A stretch of DNA of 64,000 nt from Roseibaca calidilacus (GTDB lineage: Bacteria; Pseudomonadota; Alphaproteobacteria; Rhodobacterales; Rhodobacteraceae): the NCBI RefSeq assembly GCF_001517585.1, contig NZ_FBYC01000004.1, positions 1,426,001 through 1,490,000 on the forward strand, given 5' to 3'. Within the stretch, counting starts at the first letter, position 1. Each line of letters begins with the position of its first letter. Of this stretch, positions 1 to 8,575 are shown piece by piece. Made by a program: the position numbers and the translations under genes. The notes under the pieces were generated by a model. It was not told where the DNA came from, did not search any database, and saw only the letters and a list, made by a program, of their open reading frames with translations.

Positions 1-888
1 CGCGTGCTGGACATGGTCGCAGAGCTTTTGTCAGACCAGTTGCGCGCCATGCGTGATCTGCCCAAAAGAATGGCCGGGACCATGCTGGAGCTAATTGAAA
101 AACTGGCAGATCTGGACGCCGCAGCAACCCCTCCTACTTTGGCCGGGTTCCTGCGCATGATCGCGGGCAAAGCGCCAAGCCGGTCGCAAATGATAGCATT
201 GCAAATTACCGGTCTGGTCGAAAGCCACAGCAGCATGCAAGCCCCCGATACTCTGTCTGTTACCGAAACCGCGCACGATATCCTGCGCGCCGCGGGGTTC
301 ATCGGCTGGTCGGATATGCGTTCGGGCTGCCTTGTGCCGGAAAGCGCGTTGCGGTCGGATGCCGACACGCCCTCCCCCAGAGAGATCAACATCACGCCCT
401 TTGCCGTGTTGCGCGTCATGGAACGCGCCTTTCAGATCGCAGAGGACCCGGACACCGAAAGCCTGCTGTTCCGCACGCCAGAGCAACAAGAATGGAGCTT
501 TCTGAACCACACCACAGATGACGGTTGGACCGCGGTCGCTGCCGAAATTATTCGTGCCGACCCAGAGGCCCAGCTGGAATTCATCCGGATGCATCTGCTG
601 CGCCGCCGTGATCTGCCCACCGAAGAGGTGGCGGAAACCTTCGAAATCCTTGGGCATATCTTCTGGCTGCGCCTGTCGGAAACCGGGGTCGAAATTCGTG
701 TGCAAGGACAGGATTGGCGCCCCATAAATGTGTCCGCCGAACTGGAATCGCGCACGCGGGCCGTTGCGGCTGTGCAGCTATTGCAGGCCGAACACGTGAT
801 CTCGCTGGATGCGGCGACGCATGACTGGTCCATTCGCATGGCGCATGGTGTCCAGATCATGCCTGCGCCATCATCAGCAGCAGCCTGA
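1..888 (+). CDS. Unknown protein, 5' end possibly cut by window edge
   Basis: The frame is open from the first base, so the gene may begin outside the window; the first in-window start codon is GTG at 4, with no room to see a ribosome binding site. About 295 residues are visible and end in TGA. The protein is soluble-looking, rich in Ala, Glu and Leu, with no signal peptide or membrane segment. I do not recognise a family. It ends eight bases before the convergent end of fliA, so it borders the flagellar island and may or may not belong to it. That it is a real gene is supported by the length of the open frame and by codon use like its neighbours. Confidence 0.6.
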   Translation, partial: RVLDMVAELLSDQLRAMRDLPKRMAGTMLELIEKLADLDAAATPPTLAGFLRMIAGKAPSRSQMIALQITGLVESHSSMQAPDTLSVTETAHDILRAAGFIGWSDMRSGCLVPESALRSDADTPSPREINITPFAVLRVMERAFQIAEDPDTESLLFRTPEQQEWSFLNHTTDDGWTAVAAEIIRADPEAQLEFIRMHLLRRRDLPTEEVAETFEILGHIFWLRLSETGVEIRVQGQDWRPINVSAELESRTRAVAAVQLLQAEHVISLDAATHDWSIRMAHGVQIMPAPSSAAA

Positions 889-895
889 CGCGGGC

Positions 896-1618
896 TTAGG
901 CGCTGGCCGAGACATCGGCCAGCTCCATCAATTTGCGCAACCGTTCCATAGCGGATTTCTTGATCTGCGACACACGCCCGGTCGATACGTTCAGCACCGC
1001 GCCCACTTCGTAGACGTTCAATTCCTCGACATAATACAATTGCAGCACCAAGGCTTCGCGTTCGGGCAATTCGCTGATGGCCTTGGTCAACATGCGCTTG
1101 CGGCTGGCAAGGGTTAGGCGGTCTTCCATATCCGGGCTGTGATCCCGAAACAGAATGGAATGGTCTGTATAGACATCATCAATCGAGGTGATTGACCCAT
1201 TGTCGATATCGGCGCGCGCACGGGCAAGGTCTTCAAGGCTCAGGTCAAGCTCTGCCGCGATTTCCGTTTCCGTAGGGCTGCGCAGCAGCGATTGCTCCAG
1301 CCGCTGTTCGGCCTGACGCAACTGCGCTTGCAAGCGCAAAATGCCGCGTGTCATGCCGGCCAAACCGCGCAAATGGTCCATGACCGCCCCGCGAATACGA
1401 ATACTGGCATAGGCCGCGAAGGGCGTGTTGGGCTTGGCGACATACCGTCGTGCGGCATCCAGCAGACCCAGATATGCCACTTGAAGCAGATCGTCGATCT
1501 CGACACGTTTGCCCACGCGGCCATGCACATGCCACGCGATCTTGCGCGCCAGATCGTAATGGTCCTCGACCAGTTTATCCGGGTTGGTGGCGGTTTCAGG
1601 ATACGCGCGCGGCAACAT
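896..1618 (-). CDS. fliA: Flagellar sigma factor FliA (sigma-28)
   Basis: RNA polymerase sigma factor of the sigma-70 superfamily that directs transcription of late flagellar genes. The 240-residue protein has region 2 (helix around EIDDLLQVAYLGLLDAARRY, positions 35-55, followed by the IRGAVMDHLR stretch) and region 4 near the C-terminus (YYVEELNVYEVGAVLNVS, then GRVSQIKKSAMERLR). This is the FliA layout and usual length. The ATG at 1618 was chosen because it gives the normal FliA N-terminus; upstream extensions are not FliA-like. It overlaps the end of the flhF-like gene by 23 bases and lies last in flhA-flhF-fliA, so it should be expressed from the sigma-54 promoter of flhA. Its anti-sigma factor FlgM is encoded at 7072. 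Confidence 0.93.
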   Translation of the reverse strand: MLPRAYPETATNPDKLVEDHYDLARKIAWHVHGRVGKRVEIDDLLQVAYLGLLDAARRYVAKPNTPFAAYASIRIRGAVMDHLRGLAGMTRGILRLQAQLRQAEQRLEQSLLRSPTETEIAAELDLSLEDLARARADIDNGSITSIDDVYTDHSILFRDHSPDMEDRLTLASRKRMLTKAISELPEREALVLQLYYVEELNVYEVGAVLNVSTGRVSQIKKSAMERLRKLMELADVSASA

Positions 1619-2399
1619 ATTGTGCTTCCTTCTGATCCGGGGTTGCGGCCACGGCAATCGCGGGTTCGGGCGCGCCAAGCGGTGCCAGCAAACCGGTGCC
1701 TTGGGTGACAAGTGCAAGTGGCAGGCCAAAACGCTGCGGCAGCGCACGATCTTCCAGCGTTAGCGGGCAAATATCGGCGCGGGTTAGCGCTATGGCATGG
1801 GCCAGGCTTGCAAATCGCGGCACAACCATGTCTTGCGCCTGCACATGCAGCCCGGTGGGCAGAACCAGCCAGCAGCGCGCGCCAGCCAAGCCTAGCAGCG
1901 GTTTGGCAAGAACAGGGGCAGACGCGCCCAAGCCCGACAGGTCCACGATCTGGGGCGCGGCGGGGGCAGGTTGCTCTAGACATGGCGCGGGGCCATCGGG
2001 CCAATGCGGTTGGTCAACGGGCAAACCGATCAACCGCGCATGGGCCACGAGCGGAGAGGGCGGCGCCAAAGGGTCAGCGCGCAGCGCAACCAACTGCGGC
2101 ACACCCGAATCCTGCCGTTGCAGCGCCTGCGCGGCCAAACGCCCCGCCAGCATGGAGACCCCCGCACCGGGCGGTCCAAGCAACACCAGACGCGGCGGCA
2201 ACGGGCCAAGGGCCGGGGGGGGCATGGCTTTGCGCGCGCCGCGCTTGATGCGCGCGGATGCGTCCTCTTGGGCAACAGCCACTTCGACACCGCCTGCCTT
2301 TTGCGTGGTCGACAAGATCAGCGCGTCCTTGCCAAAACGGCGCGCGACCTCGTCCAAGGCGGCGGTGGTATCTGCGGCGCGAATGTGGATTACGGTCAT
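1596..2399 (-). CDS. flhF: Degenerate FlhF-like protein
   Basis: 267 residues between flhA and fliA, the usual place of flhF. The N-terminus (MTVIHIRAADTTAALDEVARRFG, then DALILS and a GGVEV stretch) aligns with the start of FlhF, the SRP-like GTPase that sets flagellar position and number. The expected P-loop GPTGVGKTT reads GPPGAGVSM (about residues 76-84), so the catalytic lysine is replaced by Val, and the later G motifs are not recognisable. The protein is also much shorter than typical FlhF. It probably cannot hydrolyse GTP and may be a pseudo-GTPase scaffold. RBS AAAGGG lies upstream of the ATG at 2399, four bases after flhA. The family assignment rests on N-terminal similarity plus context. 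Confidence 0.7.
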   Translation of the reverse strand: MTVIHIRAADTTAALDEVARRFGKDALILSTTQKAGGVEVAVAQEDASARIKRGARKAMPPPALGPLPPRLVLLGPPGAGVSMLAGRLAAQALQRQDSGVPQLVALRADPLAPPSPLVAHARLIGLPVDQPHWPDGPAPCLEQPAPAAPQIVDLSGLGASAPVLAKPLLGLAGARCWLVLPTGLHVQAQDMVVPRFASLAHAIALTRADICPLTLEDRALPQRFGLPLALVTQGTGLLAPLGAPEPAIAVAATPDQKEAQYVAARVS

Positions 2400-2403
2400 C
2401 GCT

Positions 2404-4527
2404 CTACCCTTTCTGCAACGCAGGCGGCGTCAGGCCATCGGGCAGATCAATGCTGCGCGAAATGCCAATGCGGCGGGTTTCTGGCAGGTCGTTCAGGCCC
2501 AGCACGAAGGCATCGGGCAGATGCGGACGCAGGAACATGTCAAACGCCCGGCGCAGGCTGTTGGACACAACGATCACCAGCATTTGCCCCTTGGTCTGGG
2601 CAGCGTTCTGCGCTTCGCCCAATTCGTGCAAAAGGCGTTGCGCGAAACCGGGGTCCAGCATCAGCCCGTCATCGGCCTCGCGCTTGGTGCGCAGCAAAAG
2701 CTGTTCCAGCGCGGGCGACAACGTGACCACGGGCAAATCCTGCGACAATGGCGAGATTTGCTGCAACAACAGCGGCACCAGCGACGGGCGCAGCGCCTCT
2801 GCCTGCTGCACAATGCCAAGCGAGGCACCCGAAAACTGCGCCAGCCCTTCCAGAATGCGGCGCATATCGGCCACGGGCAGGCGGTCATTCAGCAATTGGC
2901 GGATGACGGCGGTCAAAACGTGCAAGGGCACCAGTTTGGGCACCACGGTTTGCACCAGCGTGGGCGCGACCTTGGCCAAGGCGTCCAGCAGCGCCTGCAC
3001 GTCATCCGGCCCGATCAGGTCGCCCGCATGGCGCTGCAACACTTGGCCCAGATGCGTCGCAATCACCGATTCCGGGTCAACGATGGTGTAATCATCGGCC
3101 TCTGCCTCTGGGCGCTGATGCGGTTGAATCCAGATCGCCTCCAGCCCGAAAGAAGGGTCTTTGACCTCTATCCCGGTCAATTTGCGTTGCGAATTATGGC
3201 CCGGCAGCGCCAATAGCCGGTCCGCATAGGCGGTGTCTTCGGCCACAATGGTCTGTCCAATGCGCAAACGGTATGCATTCGGCGCAAGGCCAAGATCATC
3301 GCGCACCCGCACCCCCGGCACCACGAACCCAAGCGAGCGCGACAATTCGCGCCGCATGGCGGTAATGCGCGACACAAGGTTGCCGCCGCTCTCTGTGCTG
3401 GCCAAGGGGATCAGCCCATAGCCGATCTGCAAGGAAAGCTGCGCGATATCGCTCACATCCTCTGGGGTGATGGGTTGCGCTTCGGGCGCGGCACTGGCGG
3501 CGGGTTTGGCGGTCTGTGCCTCTGCTTGCCCGCGGCTGTCCTGCGCGGCCTTGGTGCCGCGATAGGCCAAGACCCCGGCCCCGGCAGCCAAAGCGGCACC
3601 GGTCAGGAAGATCAGGTTCGGCATACCCGGCACCAGCCCGATAATGAACAACACCAAAGCCGCCGGGGCCCAGGCCTGGGCAATGTTCAACTGGCGGCCG
3701 ATTTCACCGCTCATCGTGGTAGAGGTCGAACTGCGGGTGACGATGATTGCCGCCGCCAAGGACAGCAGCAGCCCCGGTATCTGCGCAACCAGCGCATCGC
3801 CCACGGACAGGCGCACATAGGTATCGGCGGCCTCGCCAAAGCCTAGGCCGAATTGCACCATACCCACAATAATGCCACCAATCAGGTTTATGGCCAGAAT
3901 GATAAGCCCCGCAATGGCATCGCCTTTGACGAATTTCGATGCACCATCCATCGCGCCGTAAAAATCGGCCTCTGCGGCGACTTCGGCGCGGCGTTGCTTG
4001 GCCTCTTCCGAAGATAGCAGCCCTGCGTTGAGGTCGGCATCAATGGCCATTTGCTTACCGGGCATCGCATCCAGCGTGAAGCGGGCCGACACTTCCGACA
4101 CGCGCCCCGCCCCTTTGGCGATCACCGCAAGGTTGATGATGACAAGAATGGCAAAGACCAGAATACCCACGAAGAAATTGCCGCCAATGACGAAATCGGC
4201 AAATGCCTGAATCACCTGTCCGGCGGCCCCGGTGCCGGTATGCCCGTCGGCCAGCACCACCCGGGTGGAGGCCACGTTCAACGCCAGCCGCAAGGTGGTC
4301 GCGATCAGCAGAATGGAGGGGAAGCTGGAAAAATCGAGCGGCCGCTGCGCGTGAATAGCCACCATCAACACCAACAGCGACAGCAGGATGTTGCCGATGA
4401 AAAACACATCCAGCATGGCCGCGGGCAATGGCACGATCATCATCGCCAAGATAACCAGAATGCCCATCGGCAGCGCCACGCCGCCCAGGTCCAAGCCGGC
4501 AAGCCGCCCCTGCGTCAGCGCGTTCAT
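2404..4527 (-). CDS. flhA: Flagellar type III export protein FlhA
   Basis: Inner-membrane component of the flagellar export gate whose cytoplasmic domain docks substrates and chaperones. From the ATG at 4527 the protein is 707 residues, the normal length. It has about eight membrane segments in the first 330 residues, including the typical opening GILVILAMMIVPLPAAMLDV, then the FHIPEP-like loop region (ARFTLDAMPGKQMAIDADLN) and a large soluble C-terminal domain. The frame stays open for 140 codons further upstream, but that part is unlike FlhA and contains the sigma-54 promoter at 4617-4632, so it is excluded. First gene of flhA-flhF-fliA. Confidence 0.95.
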   Translation of the reverse strand: MNALTQGRLAGLDLGGVALPMGILVILAMMIVPLPAAMLDVFFIGNILLSLLVLMVAIHAQRPLDFSSFPSILLIATTLRLALNVASTRVVLADGHTGTGAAGQVIQAFADFVIGGNFFVGILVFAILVIINLAVIAKGAGRVSEVSARFTLDAMPGKQMAIDADLNAGLLSSEEAKQRRAEVAAEADFYGAMDGASKFVKGDAIAGLIILAINLIGGIIVGMVQFGLGFGEAADTYVRLSVGDALVAQIPGLLLSLAAAIIVTRSSTSTTMSGEIGRQLNIAQAWAPAALVLFIIGLVPGMPNLIFLTGAALAAGAGVLAYRGTKAAQDSRGQAEAQTAKPAASAAPEAQPITPEDVSDIAQLSLQIGYGLIPLASTESGGNLVSRITAMRRELSRSLGFVVPGVRVRDDLGLAPNAYRLRIGQTIVAEDTAYADRLLALPGHNSQRKLTGIEVKDPSFGLEAIWIQPHQRPEAEADDYTIVDPESVIATHLGQVLQRHAGDLIGPDDVQALLDALAKVAPTLVQTVVPKLVPLHVLTAVIRQLLNDRLPVADMRRILEGLAQFSGASLGIVQQAEALRPSLVPLLLQQISPLSQDLPVVTLSPALEQLLLRTKREADDGLMLDPGFAQRLLHELGEAQNAAQTKGQMLVIVVSNSLRRAFDMFLRPHLPDAFVLGLNDLPETRRIGISRSIDLPDGLTPPALQKG

Positions 4528-4616
4528 GCGCCATGCCCCGCGTGCGGGCCGAATGGCGGCATTGGGATAATGGCAGACATGCAGGCCCCTGCGTTGAAGC
4601 ATCTTCGGGGTGTGTC

Positions 4617-4632
4617 TGCAAAAACCATGCCA
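4617..4632 (-). promoter_or_regulatory. Sigma-54 promoter of flhA-flhF-fliA
   Basis: On the minus strand the sequence reads TGGCATGGTTTTTGCA: GG and GC separated by exactly 10 bases, matching the -24/-12 consensus TGGCAC-N5-TTGC. It sits about 90 bases before the flhA ATG and only about 40 bases from an oppositely directed sigma-54 promoter at 4670-4685. Confidence 0.85.
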
Positions 4633-4669
4633 TCCGCGGGCAAGAAGCGCTGCGCATAACAAAGATGGC

Positions 4670-4685
4670 TGGCACGGCATTTGCA
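4670..4685 (+). promoter_or_regulatory. Sigma-54 promoter of the flgP-flgT-flgA-flgM operon
   Basis: TGGCACGGCATTTGCA is a perfect -24/-12 element (GG-N10-GC). It lies 38 bases before the ATG of the lipoprotein gene, leaving a leader of about 25 bases. It is divergent from the flhA promoter, so one upstream activator site could serve both. Confidence 0.9.
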
Positions 4686-4722
4686 GGGCCATGGCACCAG
4701 ACAGTTTCTGCCAGAGGTTGCC

Positions 4723-5250
4723 ATGACCAAACCGATCCCGCACCGCACAGCCATTTTGGCTGGCCTTGTCGCCAGTCTTGCCCTGTCGGGCTGCATGGCC
4801 CTGCCGCAAAGTGCCGTTCAGGCCCTGCCGCAAGATGCCTCTGCCGACACCGTCCAACTGGCGGAAATGAAAGATGCCATGGCGGGCGCAGAACCCACAG
4901 TTACACCGCAGCTTCGACCGGCGCCGCTTGTGGGGCGCGGCTTTGCGCAAGTGTCAAAGCAACCCGGAGAGTCCCTAAACCAGCGGCGCATATTGGCCAT
5001 GCGCGCCGCGCGGCTGGATGCGCTGCGCGACCTGACAGAACAGGTGCATGGTATTCGCATCACCTCTGACAGCCTGTTGCGCGATGCGGTCTTGCGCAAC
5101 GACACGCTGGCCGCCCGCGTTGAAGGCACCTTGCGCGGGGCGCGCACCGTTGCGATCACACCGCGCAGCCATGATGGCTATGCCGTGACCATGCAGCTGG
5201 ATGCCGATACGGTCGCCTATATCCTGCGCGCCGTGGGAACGGGCGGATGA
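4723..5250 (+). CDS. flgP: FlgP-like (LPP20 family) flagellar lipoprotein
   Basis: 175-residue lipoprotein. The signal sequence ends in the lipobox LSGC (Cys about residue 24). The body carries the conserved LPP20/FlgP pattern: GRGFAQVSKQPGESLNQRR followed by AARLDALRDLTEQVHGIRI. In Vibrio and Campylobacter FlgP is an outer-membrane-associated lipoprotein that forms or supports disks around the motor. The ATG at 4723 has an AGAGG ribosome site and gives the signal peptide; a possible TTG start at 4681 lies inside the promoter and is rejected. Its stop overlaps the flgT start (ATGA). First gene of the operon driven by the sigma-54 promoter at 4670. Confidence 0.75.
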   Translation: MTKPIPHRTAILAGLVASLALSGCMALPQSAVQALPQDASADTVQLAEMKDAMAGAEPTVTPQLRPAPLVGRGFAQVSKQPGESLNQRRILAMRAARLDALRDLTEQVHGIRITSDSLLRDAVLRNDTLAARVEGTLRGARTVAITPRSHDGYAVTMQLDADTVAYILRAVGTGG

Positions 5251-6338
5251 GCCGCCTGAGCCGCCGCAGCCTGCTTATGGCCGCGTTTGCAGTGCCGTTG
5301 CTGCCCCATGCGGCCTTGGCGGGTGTCTGGGTCGAAGTGACCGGAAGTGCGATCATTCACAACGCCGCCGACCATGACGCCGCGCGCCGCCGCGCGCTGG
5401 CAGATGCCTTGCTGGCCGCCGCATTCGCGGGCGGGGCCAATGTGCAGGGACATTCGGCCATGTCCTTGGGTCGCATGACATCGGATATGCTGGTGGTGCG
5501 CCCTGTTGGCCAGATTTTGCGGGTGGAAACCCTGTCGCAAAGCCTGTCGGGCGATCATTGGCTGGTGCGTATTCGCGCCATGGTGGGGGCCGCCACACCA
5601 ACCGCTTGCCCGGGCCGTCGCGCGCTGGTGCTGACCGTCTACCCCCCGCGCCTGCATGTCGCCCCCCAAGCCCCCGCATGGGCCGAGGCCTTGGCGCATG
5701 ATCTGGCCGGGCAGTTGTTGGACCAGCTTGGCCAACAGCGCGACGTCGCAGAACTGCACCTTGCCCGCGCCACCCCTTCGGGCAACCCCGACCGCGACGC
5801 CACCGATTGGACCACCCTGACCCAAGGCAGCACCCACGTTGCCCCCGGCGGGCATGGCCTGCATCTGGACATGCGCATCGCGCCGGAAGCGCGCGAGCTT
5901 GTCTTGCACCTGAATATGCGGCTGGACGGCCCCGGAGGCGAGCAGACAGAGCGCAGGCATCGTGCCGAAATCCGCATGCCCGGCCCGTCTTTGCTTGGCC
6001 GCGCGGCGACGCTGGCGCAACCCGACCGCCACCAGATGGCGCATAGGCTTGGGGCCGGGGCGGTGCCTGCACTGCGCGACATGCTGCGCGATGCAGGCTG
6101 CCAGCCGCCCCGCGCGGTCATTACGCAGGATATGCGCGTTCCGCTGGGGCGCGTGCATGGGCTGACGCGCACCTCGCTTGGGTTTACCGCCGACCGCGAC
6201 GACAGCCTGCATATGCTGGAAATTACAAAGCTGTCAGACCGCAGCGCGCGCCTGTCGCCGCTCGACCCGACCTTGGCCAACCACCATTTCACGGGCCGCG
6301 CGGTGCGCTTTGTTCAATCGGGGCCGGGTTGGGACTGA
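5247..6338 (+). CDS. flgT: FlgT-like periplasmic flagellar protein
   Basis: 363-residue exported protein. The N-terminal signal (SRRSLLMAAFAVPLLPHAALA) has adjacent arginines and could be Sec or Tat dependent. The mature start (WVEVTGSAII, then a run of Ala/Arg-rich helix ARRRALADALLAAA) is the pattern of the FlgT N-domain. FlgT forms the H ring around the LP ring in Vibrio, and a distant FlgT homologue is known to be needed for flagellar rotation in Rhodobacter sphaeroides. Overlaps flgP and flgA by a few bases, so translation is coupled. The assignment is from N-domain resemblance, length and gene neighbourhood; the C-terminal half is poorly conserved. Confidence 0.68.
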   Translation: MSRLSRRSLLMAAFAVPLLPHAALAGVWVEVTGSAIIHNAADHDAARRRALADALLAAAFAGGANVQGHSAMSLGRMTSDMLVVRPVGQILRVETLSQSLSGDHWLVRIRAMVGAATPTACPGRRALVLTVYPPRLHVAPQAPAWAEALAHDLAGQLLDQLGQQRDVAELHLARATPSGNPDRDATDWTTLTQGSTHVAPGGHGLHLDMRIAPEARELVLHLNMRLDGPGGEQTERRHRAEIRMPGPSLLGRAATLAQPDRHQMAHRLGAGAVPALRDMLRDAGCQPPRAVITQDMRVPLGRVHGLTRTSLGFTADRDDSLHMLEITKLSDRSARLSPLDPTLANHHFTGRAVRFVQSGPGWD

Positions 6339-7057
6339 TGCGGCACGGCCTGTTTGCCATATGTCTGGCCCTTGCCCCCGGCGTGACCGTGGCCAAACCG
6401 ATAGATGGTGCGCAGGTCGTCGCGCTGGTCAGCAGCGCGATGCACCAAGCCGGGCTGGATGCGCCGCAGTTGACCGCACCAATCCGCGCCTATCCGCCCT
6501 GCGATCATGCCCCAAGCGTGACCCCGTTTCAGGGCAGTTGGACCAAGGCAGAACTGCGCTGCACCGCGCCAACCCAGTGGCGCCGGGTGATCGCGACCAA
6601 TGCCAGCGTCGCCCCGCGCAACGCCAGACGGGCGGGCCAGATTGCCGCCAACACTCAAATGACGCTGGTCGCCGCAAGGCCGCTTCTGCGCGGCCAATAT
6701 ATTGCGCCCGGCGATCTGAGGCGCGTGCAAGCCCATCCGCGACTGGGGGCGCTGAGCAGGCTAGAGCATGCCGAAGGACGGCGCCTGCAAACCTCGCTCA
6801 TGCCAGACCAGCCACTGCTGGAGCGCCATCTGGCCCCCGATTTCGATATTTTCGAAGGCGACAAGGTGGTTTTGGAACTGATGACCGGCGGCATTCAAAT
6901 AGGGATTGCGGCGACCGCGCTGGAAAACGGCTGGATTGGCCAGCGCATTCGGGTTTTGCCGTGGAACGCGGCACGCAATGTGCAAGCCGAAATTGTCGCC
7001 GTCGGACGTCTGCGCGTGGCCCCTAACATAAGCAGCCAACCTGCCGTTAGAGAATGA
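6338..7057 (+). CDS. flgA: Flagellar P-ring chaperone FlgA
   Basis: 239-residue exported protein, periplasmic chaperone for assembly of the FlgI P ring. The signal peptide ends near VTVAKP. The C-terminal half is the SAF-type FlgA domain: the RPLLRGQYIAPGDLRRV segment, then GDKVVLELMTGGIQI and the closing GQRIRVLPWNAARNVQAEIV, which corresponds to the conserved G-x-x-I-x-V-x-N-x-x-S/A-x-x-x-V motif. The ATG at 6338 overlaps the flgT stop (TGATG). The P-ring gene itself is outside the window. Confidence 0.88.
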   Translation: MRHGLFAICLALAPGVTVAKPIDGAQVVALVSSAMHQAGLDAPQLTAPIRAYPPCDHAPSVTPFQGSWTKAELRCTAPTQWRRVIATNASVAPRNARRAGQIAANTQMTLVAARPLLRGQYIAPGDLRRVQAHPRLGALSRLEHAEGRRLQTSLMPDQPLLERHLAPDFDIFEGDKVVLELMTGGIQIGIAATALENGWIGQRIRVLPWNAARNVQAEIVAVGRLRVAPNISSQPAVRE

Positions 7058-7071
7058 AACCGGAGGCTGTC

Positions 7072-7374
7072 ATGGTCAGTAACATTACATCTAACATCAC
7101 CCAGTTGCGCGGCTTGTCCGATGTCGATGCGTCGCGCAACACCGCTGCCGGGGTCTTGGGCCGGGCTGATCAGCCCAACCCCGTTGGGCAATCGGATAAC
7201 GTGGACCTGTCGCGGGCGGCGATCGGGTTGCCCGCCGAAATGACGAAAGGCCCACCTGTCAATCAAGAATTGGTGACGCATCTGAGCAGCGAAATAGCGG
7301 CAGGGCGATACCCTCTGGACGCGGCCAAGATCTCTGATGCGCTGGCCGCGCAGATCTCTTTACTTGCTGAATGA
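7072..7374 (+). CDS. flgM: Anti-sigma-28 factor FlgM
   Basis: 100-residue protein in the position and size range of FlgM, which binds FliA until the hook is complete and is then exported. The C-terminal half (NVDLSRAAIGL, then VNQELVTHLSSEIAAGRYPLDAAKISDAL) has the FlgM pattern of a helical region ending in G-x-Y-x-x-D/N-x-x-x-I-A. The ATG at 7072 is preferred over one at 7054 because GGAGG lies six bases before it. Follows flgA in the same operon; the target sigma factor is encoded at 896-1618. Confidence 0.82.
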   Translation: MVSNITSNITQLRGLSDVDASRNTAAGVLGRADQPNPVGQSDNVDLSRAAIGLPAEMTKGPPVNQELVTHLSSEIAAGRYPLDAAKISDALAAQISLLAE

Positions 7375-7384
7375 AAGACCGACC

Positions 7385-7789
7385 ATGACTGGTTCTGTTT
7401 CGCTTTTCTTTCCGTTGATGATCTCTGCACTGGTGCTTGCGGTCTTGGCCCTTGTCTTTGGCATGATGCTGAGCTGGCGCAAGCTGCAAGAGCGCGCGGA
7501 TACCCACACGCGCGCGCTGATGGACAGTATGGATAGCCGATTGACCCGCCATAACGCGCAATTGGAAACATTGCTTGAACAGCACGCGCGCAGCCGCCAA
7601 TCGGCCGAAGAGCAAATGAACCAGAATGTCGAAACCATTCGGGCCGATCTTGAATGGCTGGCTGGCGAAAAGATGATTGAAGAAGCGATGCAGCTTGTGC
7701 GTGACAACACGCCACTGACCCAGATTAGTCAGGAAACGGGGTTGTCGAAAGATACGATTCGCACTTTGGCGGCGTTCCGACCCCACTGA
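7385..7789 (+). CDS. Membrane-anchored coiled-coil protein, DUF2802-like
   Basis: 134 residues: an N-terminal membrane segment (about residues 5-27, FFPLMISALVLAVLALVFGM), a long charged coiled coil (30-95) and a C-terminal helix-turn-helix-like end (EAMQLVRDNTPLTQISQETG, then LSKDTIRTLAAF). This layout resembles DUF2802 proteins, which occur in polar flagellar clusters, but I am not certain of the family. FlgN is an alternative by position, but FlgN has no membrane segment. Last gene of the flgP-flgT-flgA-flgM operon, followed by a strong terminator. Function unknown. Confidence 0.6.
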   Translation: MTGSVSLFFPLMISALVLAVLALVFGMMLSWRKLQERADTHTRALMDSMDSRLTRHNAQLETLLEQHARSRQSAEEQMNQNVETIRADLEWLAGEKMIEEAMQLVRDNTPLTQISQETGLSKDTIRTLAAFRPH

Positions 7790-7816
7790 CACCGAGTGTG
7801 TCAGTAACGAGTAACG

Positions 7817-7843
7817 CGCAGGTCTTCGGACCTGCGTTTTTTT
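7817..7843 (+). terminator. Rho-independent terminator after the flgPTAM operon
   Basis: Perfect 8-bp stem CGCAGGTC / GACCTGCG closed by a TTCG tetraloop and followed by seven T. It ends the plus-strand operon and faces the convergent gene at 7943. Confidence 0.95.
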
Positions 7844-7942
7844 GTGTTTGGCGCTGGCTTGTTTGCAGTCACTCATTGGGAGCGGTTTGCGTGTTCTGGC
7901 CCGCCAGATGGCTTGAGAGCGATCCATGAGCTTTGCGACCGC

Positions 7943-8575
7943 TTATCCGTTGCCCATTGCAACCACCGCACAAGAGACCGGGCGCGCATCTGGTTGCCGG
8001 TTGCACCATTCAGCAAAGGCCGTCATGCCGTGGCCTTGGGCCATGTCCCTTTGGTCTGGCGACATGAGCGCCAAGGTTTCCGTGCGGGCGCGGGCCGCGC
8101 CGTTTACATCCAGCGCGGCGGCGATGGTTTGCCACGCATGGGCGGCCAGCAGGTCTGGCTCTGGTCGGATAAGCGCCAGCACCACGGCCAAGGCCAGCAT
8201 GGCCCCGCCCTCGCCCGCTTCGGCGCGTTGCAGCCAGCGGCGCTCCAACCGCGCGGCAACCTGCGCACGCTCGTCAACCGACAATTCGGCCAACAAGACA
8301 TCAGACAACCCTTCTGCGGCTGTCAGCCCTTCCAGAAATGCCGACATGGCCCAATAGGTCGCATCGGGCTTGCTTTGCGGCACGCCATGGCCCAGCGCGA
8401 ACAGTATTGCAAGATTGTGCGCCGCAGGCCCATGACCGTCTTGCGCCAAGGCATGAAACCCGGCAGCAGCCGCACTGTGCTGGCCTTTGGCCGCAAGGCC
8501 GACCGCATCGGCAAACGGGTCAGCCTGCACCGGACTGGCAGCAAGCAGGGCGACAAAAGCCAAGGCGCGGGTCAT
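7943..8575 (-). CDS. Exported Sel1/TPR-like protein
   Basis: 210 residues with a signal peptide (cleavage probably after PVQA). The next 80 residues contain helical repeat units of the Sel1 type: AAAAGFHALAQDGHGPAAHN followed by LAILFALGHGV and an Ala-rich partner helix. Such repeats mediate protein contacts in the periplasm. The gene overlaps the upstream NHLP-like gene by four bases (ATGA), so the two are co-translated. Its place inside the flagellar island suggests a motility role, but nothing in the sequence proves it. Confidence 0.6.
   Translation of the reverse strand: MTRALAFVALLAASPVQADPFADAVGLAAKGQHSAAAAGFHALAQDGHGPAAHNLAILFALGHGVPQSKPDATYWAMSAFLEGLTAAEGLSDVLLAELSVDERAQVAARLERRWLQRAEAGEGGAMLALAVVLALIRPEPDLLAAHAWQTIAAALDVNGAARARTETLALMSPDQRDMAQGHGMTAFAEWCNRQPDARPVSCAVVAMGNG

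Noticed and set aside
4528-4950. Longer N-terminus for FlhA
   Set aside because: The extra residues are unlike FlhA, contain the sigma-54 promoter and overlap the flgP gene.
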